Part shown: positions 8,801 to 10,946 of the stretch, piece after piece
Position numbering within the stretch: the stretch's first letter is position 1
Layout of the letters: each line of letters starts with the position of its first letter
Assembly: GCA_002284615.2 (NCBI GenBank)
Contig: MU069643.1
Location: 44,150 to 55,095, forward strand
Source of the DNA: Dunaliella salina
Lineage: Eukaryota; Chlorophyta; Chlorophyceae; Chlamydomonadales; Dunaliellaceae
Direction: 5' to 3'
DNA: 10,946 nt
The notes under the pieces: model-generated
What the model saw: the letters and a program-made list of their open reading frames with translations, nothing else
Databases searched by the model: none
What the model was told of the DNA's origin: nothing
Translations under genes and position numbers: made by a program

Positions 8801-10859
8801 CATGCCATGAGCAGCATGCGCCATGCGCAGCTGTTCCGGAAGCAGCAAGTACCATATGCAATACGTGCCAGAAGCAGTTTGAACCATATGCGTTTGTCGT
8901 AAGCAGCATGTGCCATTAGCAGCCTTTACCATAGTCAGTGTGTACCACAAGCAGCGTGTGCCATGAGCAGCCTGTACCATGAACGTCACGTACCATATGC
9001 AGTGTGCGCCATAAACAGTTTGAACCACATGCAGCGTCCGCCGTAAGCAGCATGTGCCATTACCAGCTTGTACCATGAGCAGTGTGTACTATAAGCAGCG
9101 TGCACCAATAGCAGTTTGAACCATATGCAACGTCCGACGTAAGCAGCATGTTCCATTATCAGCTTGTACTATGAGCAGTGAGTATAAGCAGCGTGCACCA
9201 TGAGCAACACGTGCCATGAGTAATGTGAGCCATAAGCAGTGCATTTATTATGGGCAACCTGTGCCATGTGCAGCTTGCGCTACATAGTCCACCATTTGTG
9301 GCATAAGCAGGCCAACCCAGACTTCAGCAGCCATGAGCAGCCAGCTTGTCCGCAAGCAGCATGCCCAACATGCAACGCTGTCAAAAAAAAAAATCTGGCC
9401 GTAAATGAAGTCAACTTTTCTTACATCCGACAATTGGATGTTTCAATTATTGACGGCAGGAAATCGTTTTTTATAATACAATTTCAACCATTTTCAGTGG
9501 ATGGTACTCCGACCCAGTTTCACAACTTGATGCCTCCTGCACCCAGACTTAGGCGAGCCCTCTTGGCCCGTGCTCCCAGGGACATGCTTTGCTATGTCAG
9601 GATGACTTGATGGTGGTTCGAAGTAAGTATCACCGTGTGCTTGAGCTGGCTCTTGGGCAGCTTGAGTGCATGAGTGATTGAAGTTGCATAATACGCACGT
9701 CAGATCCCCCGATGTGCTGATCCGTACCATCCATAACCGCATCTGTATTGTTCCGTGATGGCATGCAAGCAGGCGGGTGATCAGGCGTTCGACCCACCCA
9801 GATGTAATAAGATGTAATCATTCCAGATGAGGATCATTGCATTCCTATTTTAATAAGTAGTGCTGTGTAAGGAGCACAGTGTGTCATTCAGGATGCGGAA
9901 CTGGCCCATGGGAACCGGGCCAGAACTGGTACACCTCATGATGTTTTTGATTGGCAATTATATGATTGGAAGTGGCGCATCACAGATGAGAAATAGAGCC
10001 TTGCTGAGGAGGACAGTGCCAGTGCTTGCTTGGACAGTATGAGCAGCAGTGCACTGCAGCCTCCTCATGCAGTGCATGCTAGAGCTCAGTGCAGACACGG
10101 CATATTCCTTTTCTCGCTTGCACATGCTCCTGATGCCCCTAATGCTGTGCGTGTGCTCATAGTTCACGTGCATGCTCCATACACTATAAATGTGATGTTT
10201 GTCCCGCGCCTCATTACGTGTTCATGCCAGCGCTGATTGTTGTGCCTTTCTTTTCCTGATGAACACTGTCAGTTGCCCAGCAAAGGCTCCTACTTCTGTT
10301 TATGCTCATGCTCAAACAGAAGACTGAGTTGGGCTTGGGCTACCAGCCACCCGTACCCGCCCACGTACCCGTTCACGTATCCATTCCCGTAACCCAATGT
10401 TATGCAACTTTGGCGAGTGAGGGCGCTCTCGCTCGCTTGAGTTCCCGACAGTCCGTTTTTCACACCGTTACTAACGATTTCACACCATCAGGGTTGGACC
10501 CATCGTGAATGGCAGTAATCTGACGTTGACGTCAAATTTGCACCTTCAGAACGGTGCCAATTCCACTTCATGGCGTAAAGTCACAGCACTGTTCCTGCAT
10601 ACCCTCCTCTATTTCTGTGAACGAGTAAACAAATGCACCTATGCTGTAGGCTTCCGCTGCTGCAGCCTGTGTTCAGTAGACCTGAAGACACCACGTACTG
10701 GGGGCACACCTGTACAAAGCTGCCAACACAGTCATGCCTACTCAATGTTCAAGGGTTTTCTGATTGAAGCTTGCTGGGCTGTGTGTATGCGCGCAGTTCA
10801 CTATGTGCATCGCCACGGATATGCATGGGGACATAGCAGCGGTTCCCCCCTCTGCAACG
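227..10859 (+). CDS. Partial multi-exon gene, unrecognised protein (7 internal exons, 525 codons)
   Basis: Proposed join: 227-1197, 1261-1371, 4969-5056, 5554-5679, 6278-6396, 7206-7304, 10797-10859. Successive junction phases are 0, 0, 1, 1, 0, 0, and all are consistent. Every intron is GT-AG, and the joined frame has no stop. The gene is open at both ends: the exon at 227 starts inside a codon after a good acceptor, and the exon ending at 10859 runs into GTAAGC. Residues 1 to about 268 are rich in Ala, Ser, Gly, Pro and Thr and look disordered. Residues 269-525 have normal composition with alternating hydrophobic and charged segments, so they are probably globular. No transmembrane run, signal peptide or catalytic motif was seen. 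I do not recognise the family. The junctions are inferred from sequence alone; exons 2, 3 and 7 rest most on phase matching. Confidence 0.72.
1198..1260 (+). other. 63-nt intron made of (GT)n
   Basis: From donor GTGCGA to acceptor TTTTAG. About 52 of the 63 nt are a perfect GT run. Retention would be in frame but would stop at once at the TAG that forms the acceptor (1258-1260). There is no room for a standard branch point plus pyrimidine tract outside the repeat. It is called an intron because exon 1 ends at a good donor and the downstream frame resumes in phase 0. Confidence 0.65.
1204..1255. repeat. (GT)26 microsatellite
   Basis: A perfect GT run filling most of the short intron between exons 1 and 2. 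Every GT in it is a potential cryptic donor. Confidence 0.97.
1261..1371 (+). CDS. Exon 2
   Basis: This exon follows the TTTTAG acceptor at 1255-1260 and is read in phase 0 for 37 codons. It includes the segments GLEGHSQELWALLTGNELVY and IATAGPQHIASICFCGR. The frame closes at a TGA 9 nt past the chosen donor. Two overlapping donors exist in GGGCGTGTGC. Cutting after 1371 (phase 0) joins exon 3. Cutting after 1369 (phase 1) would instead join exon 4 in frame. The peptide reads like a globular strand-rich segment and follows naturally from the end of exon 1. It has no in-frame ATG, so a search that requires ATG starts would miss it. Confidence 0.66.
1740..2590. repeat. Degenerate minisatellite, 13/19-bp units, 90-bp higher order
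   Basis: The core word is CTGCCCTTTGCAA, in units of 13 nt or 19 nt (with an extra CTGTGA-type hexamer). Between about 1961 and 2320 a higher-order unit recurs. The block starting TTTGCGACTTCCATGTGCTC at 2051 is matched at 2141 and 2231, exactly 90 bp apart each time, with an earlier related copy near 1963 (88 bp before). Related, less regular sequence extends left to about 1640. The long minus-strand frames here are translations of the repeat and have no protein-like composition. Confidence 0.9.
2585..3150. repeat. Composite repeat block with a 69-bp tandem
   Basis: A 69-bp unit beginning CCCTGATGCCTAGCAGGCGT occurs at 2961 and 3030, with a truncated third start at 3098 and a diverged copy at about 2593. 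A second module, GACCCTGCCACATGC followed by CCATCCATAAGTG-type sequence, occurs at 2661, 2823 and 3115. Short words of the neighbouring minisatellite are mixed in. Confidence 0.85.
3530..3610. repeat. (GT)40 microsatellite with alternating GC tail
   Basis: An 81-nt perfect GT run, followed by AGTGCGTGCGCGCGCATA, so that about 97 nt are almost strictly alternating purine-pyrimidine. It is intronic. Confidence 0.97.
3850..4060. repeat. 38-39-bp tandem repeat, about five copies
   Basis: The shared word GGAAATCA falls at 3887, 3925, 3964, 4003 and 4041, giving spacings of 38, 39, 39 and 38. Each unit contains TGGTCATGCTACTTGGTCAT-type sequence and TTCTGGAAATCA. The region to about 4500 carries more diverged relatives (GGTCATGCTGC and TGGACTTCATTGG words) without a fixed period. 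Confidence 0.9.
4740..4840. repeat. 49-bp diverged tandem duplication
   Basis: TACACCCCTTG(T/C)ATGAG followed by GTGCAAGG occurs at 4744 and 4793, 49 bp apart, with GGGGCGCGTGAGG between. It lies in the last part of intron 2. Confidence 0.7.
4969..5056 (+). CDS. Exon 3, small, possibly skippable
   Basis: An 88-nt exon after GGGACAG (acceptor ends 4968), with donor CATG|GTGGGT at 5056/5057. It enters in phase 0 and leaves in phase 1, which is what is needed between exon 2 (ending 1371) and exon 4. The frame reads VAFHAGSPNQRFDAK and then VISNLTELWRLALHG, an amphipathic, protein-like segment standing out from the surrounding repeat-rich intron. An internal AAG|GTGATC donor at about 5013 exists but would break the frame with exon 4. 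Because exon 2 has an alternative donor that joins exon 4 directly, this exon may be a cassette exon. Confidence 0.6.
5057..5553 (+). other. Intron 3, 497 nt
   Basis: Donor GTGGGT, acceptor CTCCAG. It holds AT-richer unique sequence and then alternating purine-pyrimidine sequence and (AC)24 touching the acceptor. There is no conventional pyrimidine tract: the repeat lies where one would be expected. No gene was seen in it. Confidence 0.65.
5500..5547. repeat. (AC)24 microsatellite next to a 3' splice site
   Basis: A perfect 48-nt run ending 6 nt before the exon 4 junction. It is preceded by TGCGCGCACGTGCACACG, which is also alternating. On the transcript it is complementary to the (GT)40 of intron 2. 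Confidence 0.97.
5554..5679 (+). CDS. Exon 4
   Basis: A 126-nt exon, phase 1 at both ends. The acceptor CTCCAG sits directly after a 48-nt (AC)n tract, and the donor is AAAAG|GTGAGA at 5679/5680, close to consensus. It encodes YASLDLSAIPEVRPGLLLK, then IVETPEREAPLGKPGVDVLM and PKG, with split Gly codons at both junctions. The segment is charged and proline-containing, with a hydrophobic core run at GLLLKIV. As a phase 1-1 exon of 42 codons it could also be skipped without a frameshift. Confidence 0.75.
5680..6277 (+). other. Intron 4, 598 nt
   Basis: Donor GTGAGA, acceptor AACACAG. It contains the 78-nt poly-G tract and, at about 5906-5945, a diverged copy of the 69-bp intron 2 repeat (CCCAGCAGTCATGCATTTTG). 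No coding segment was seen. Minus-strand frames here are poly-proline artefacts of the G run. Confidence 0.7.
5731..5808. repeat. Poly-G homopolymer, 78 nt
   Basis: An unbroken G run on the coding strand, starting 51 nt after the exon 4 donor. Its real length may differ from the assembled length, because homopolymers are error-prone. It is capable of forming G-quadruplexes in DNA and pre-mRNA. Confidence 0.95.
6278..6396 (+). CDS. Exon 5
   Basis: A 119-nt exon preceded by a strong pyrimidine tract (TTCTTTTTCTTCTTTC from 6244) and an AACACAG acceptor ending at 6277. The donor AAG|GTGAGG is at 6396/6397. Phase 1 in, phase 0 out. The split codon with exon 4 gives Gly. It encodes RVVDMSLQIGTDSSVSDIER and MGAPFVTKVDLNAWAPLCK. 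The splice signals on both sides are among the best in the window, and composition and codon use match exons 4 and 6. Confidence 0.78.
6397..7205 (+). other. Intron 5, 809 nt
   Basis: Donor GTGAGG, acceptor CTCGCAG. It is mostly unique sequence. It contains the decayed exon copy at 7036 and a 90-codon minus-strand frame at 6551-6823 of unknown meaning. No tandem repeat was seen. Confidence 0.7.
7016..7105 (+). pseudogene. Decayed duplicate of exon 6 and its acceptor
   Basis: ACTTGCTGCCTTGCAG followed by GACAAGAACCT (acceptor ending 7035) matches ATTTGCTGCCTCGCAG followed by GACATGAACCT at exon 6, with 24 of 27 bases identical. The similarity continues through AGGTCT, GTGGAGCTGCA and CCAGCCCC, then fades. 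A 2-nt insertion (CA near 7047-7050) shifts the frame, and no donor matching the real CAG|GTGCGC is kept. If the 7035 acceptor were used with read-through, the phase 0 frame would stop at the TGA at 7210-7212. It is probably a dead exon copy. Confidence 0.7.
7206..7304 (+). CDS. Exon 6
   Basis: A 99-nt exon of exactly 33 codons, phase 0 at both ends. The acceptor is TTTGCTGCCTCGCAG (ends 7205) and the donor is CAG|GTGCGC at 7304/7305. It encodes DMNLRSPAGVELHYSDSSPI and SLFETLQNSSLDQ. The first half of the exon together with its acceptor is duplicated in decayed form 170 bp upstream (see 7036). This copy is taken as functional because it keeps the frame, has a good donor, and joins cleanly to both neighbouring exons. 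Confidence 0.77.
7628..7775. repeat. Outlying cluster of the 16-bp minisatellite
   Basis: Diverged units such as AAGCAGCATGCGCC, GAGCAGCCTCTACCAT and GGACAGCATGTACCAT resemble the main array about 1 kb downstream. The order and spacing are irregular. Confidence 0.7.
7954..7981. other. GC-rich inverted repeat
   Basis: GGCGGGAGG (7954-7962) pairs with CCACCCGCC (7973-7981) with one mismatch around a 10-nt loop containing CCAAAAGG. It resembles the hairpin at 8438 in arrangement. It is followed by a C-rich stretch to about 8013. Confidence 0.6.
8438..8463. other. Perfect 8-bp hairpin
   Basis: GGGGGTCC (8438-8445), a 10-nt loop CAAAAAGTCC, and GGACCCCC (8456-8463). It lies in the possible transposon remnant. 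There is no evidence for a role as a terminator. Confidence 0.75.
8700..9312. repeat. 16-bp minisatellite with 96-bp higher-order unit
   Basis: The consensus is RAGCAGYRTGTRCCAT, tandem for roughly 38 units with few length changes. A higher-order unit of six monomers is visible: CAGTTTGAACCA starts at 9016 and again at 9112, exactly 96 bp apart. It is followed both times by GCAACGTCCGACGT-like, AAGCAGCATGT and CAGCTTGTAC monomers. An earlier partial copy starts at 8875 (141 bp before 9016). The minus-strand frame at 8789-9076 is a translation of this repeat. Confidence 0.92.
10350..10400. repeat. Short 12-bp-like CCCGTA repeat
   Basis: CCCGTA, CCCGCCCACGTA, CCCGTTCACGTA and TCCATTCCCGTA follow one another. 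It is a small degenerate tandem in intron 6. Confidence 0.6.
10797..10859 (+). CDS. Exon 7 (last in window)
   Basis: A 63-nt exon, 21 codons, phase 0 at both ends. The acceptor is TATGCGCGCAG (ends 10796) and the donor ACG|GTAAGC is a strong consensus. It encodes FTMCIATDMHGDIA followed by AVPPSAT. Being phase 0-0 it follows directly from exon 6. The peptide is plausible, but the exon is short, the acceptor lacks a clear pyrimidine tract, and the upstream intron is long. The strong donor and the phase match are the main support. The gene continues beyond the window. Confidence 0.6.
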
Positions 10860-10946
10860 GTAAGCAAACTTTTCCCTCTGGAGGCCAGAACACACACACA
10901 CACACACGCACACACACACACACACACACACGCACACACGCACACA
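10860..10946 (+). other. Start of intron 7
   Basis: It begins GTAAGC after exon 7 and runs into a (CA)n tract that continues past the window edge. Confidence 0.55.
10890..10946. repeat. Interrupted (CA)n microsatellite
   Basis: A CA run with several G interruptions (CGCA at about 10908, 10932 and 10940), open at the right edge of the window. It begins 30 nt after the exon 7 donor. Confidence 0.95.

Larger units (their letters stand above)
7305..10796 (+). other. Intron 6, 3.5 kb
   Basis: Donor GTGCGC, acceptor GCGCAG. Contents in order: unique sequence to about 7620; a short cluster of 16-bp repeat relatives (7628-7775); an AT/GC-uneven block with inverted repeats (about 7913-8580); the 16-bp minisatellite (about 8700-9312); an A-rich stretch and an open frame (9376-9607); then mostly unremarkable sequence to 10796. 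The latter includes a small CCCGTA-type 12-bp repeat at 10350-10400. No further exon with matching phase was found. Confidence 0.55.

Noticed and set aside
8789..9076. 95-codon minus-strand frame with repeating Trp/Cys words
   Set aside because: It is a translation of the 16-bp minisatellite (a 16-codon period from three monomers).
9581..9628. Strong-looking donor GAA|GTAAGTATC at about 9623 suggesting an extra exon
   Set aside because: Upstream acceptors give lengths that are not multiples of three (22 or 43 nt) or in-frame stops, so none fits between the phase 0 ends of exons 6 and 7.

Overview
The window reads as a stretch of a nuclear eukaryotic genome, most likely a unicellular green alga. 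Exons are GC-rich with Ala/Ser/Gly/Pro-rich low complexity. Introns are long, lower in GC, and full of (CA)n/(GT)n microsatellites, a poly-G run and degenerate minisatellites. The style resembles Dunaliella or other chlamydomonadalean algae, but this is an impression from sequence texture, not a database result. There is no bacterial gene organisation, and I saw no tRNA, rRNA or CRISPR array.

The main content is the middle of one plus-strand, multi-exon protein-coding gene. I assembled it by hand from open frame, splice-site consensus and intron phase. Seven internal exons are proposed: 227-1197, 1261-1371, 4969-5056, 5554-5679, 6278-6396, 7206-7304 and 10797-10859. Every junction is phase-compatible, and together they give exactly 525 codons with no stop. 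Both ends are missing. The first exon has no in-frame ATG before codon 311, and the last exon ends at a GTAAGC donor. The protein has about 265 residues of low-complexity N-terminal sequence followed by about 260 residues of ordinary globular-looking sequence. I do not recognise the family.

Layout: 1-226 upstream intron with (CA)29 and a pyrimidine-rich acceptor; 227-1197 large exon; 1198-1260 a 63-nt intron that is almost pure (GT)n; 1261-1371 exon; 1372-4968 a 3.6-kb intron built of minisatellites (13/19-bp units with a 90-bp higher order, a 69-bp tandem, (GT)40, and 38-39-bp tandems); 4969-5056 small exon; 5057-5553 intron ending in (AC)24 beside its acceptor; 5554-5679 exon; 5680-6277 intron with a 78-nt poly-G; 6278-6396 exon; 6397-7205 intron with a decayed duplicate of the next exon; 7206-7304 exon; 7305-10796 a 3.5-kb intron with a 16-bp/96-bp minisatellite and a possible small transposon remnant; 10797-10859 exon; then the next intron with another (CA)n.

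The most interesting points are: the microsatellite intron; complementary (GT)n and (CA)n tracts flanking single exons; a two-base tandem donor that would let exon 3 be skipped in frame; the decaying exon duplicate; the long poly-G; and two higher-order minisatellites. Most open frames in the introns, especially on the minus strand, are by-products of these repeats.
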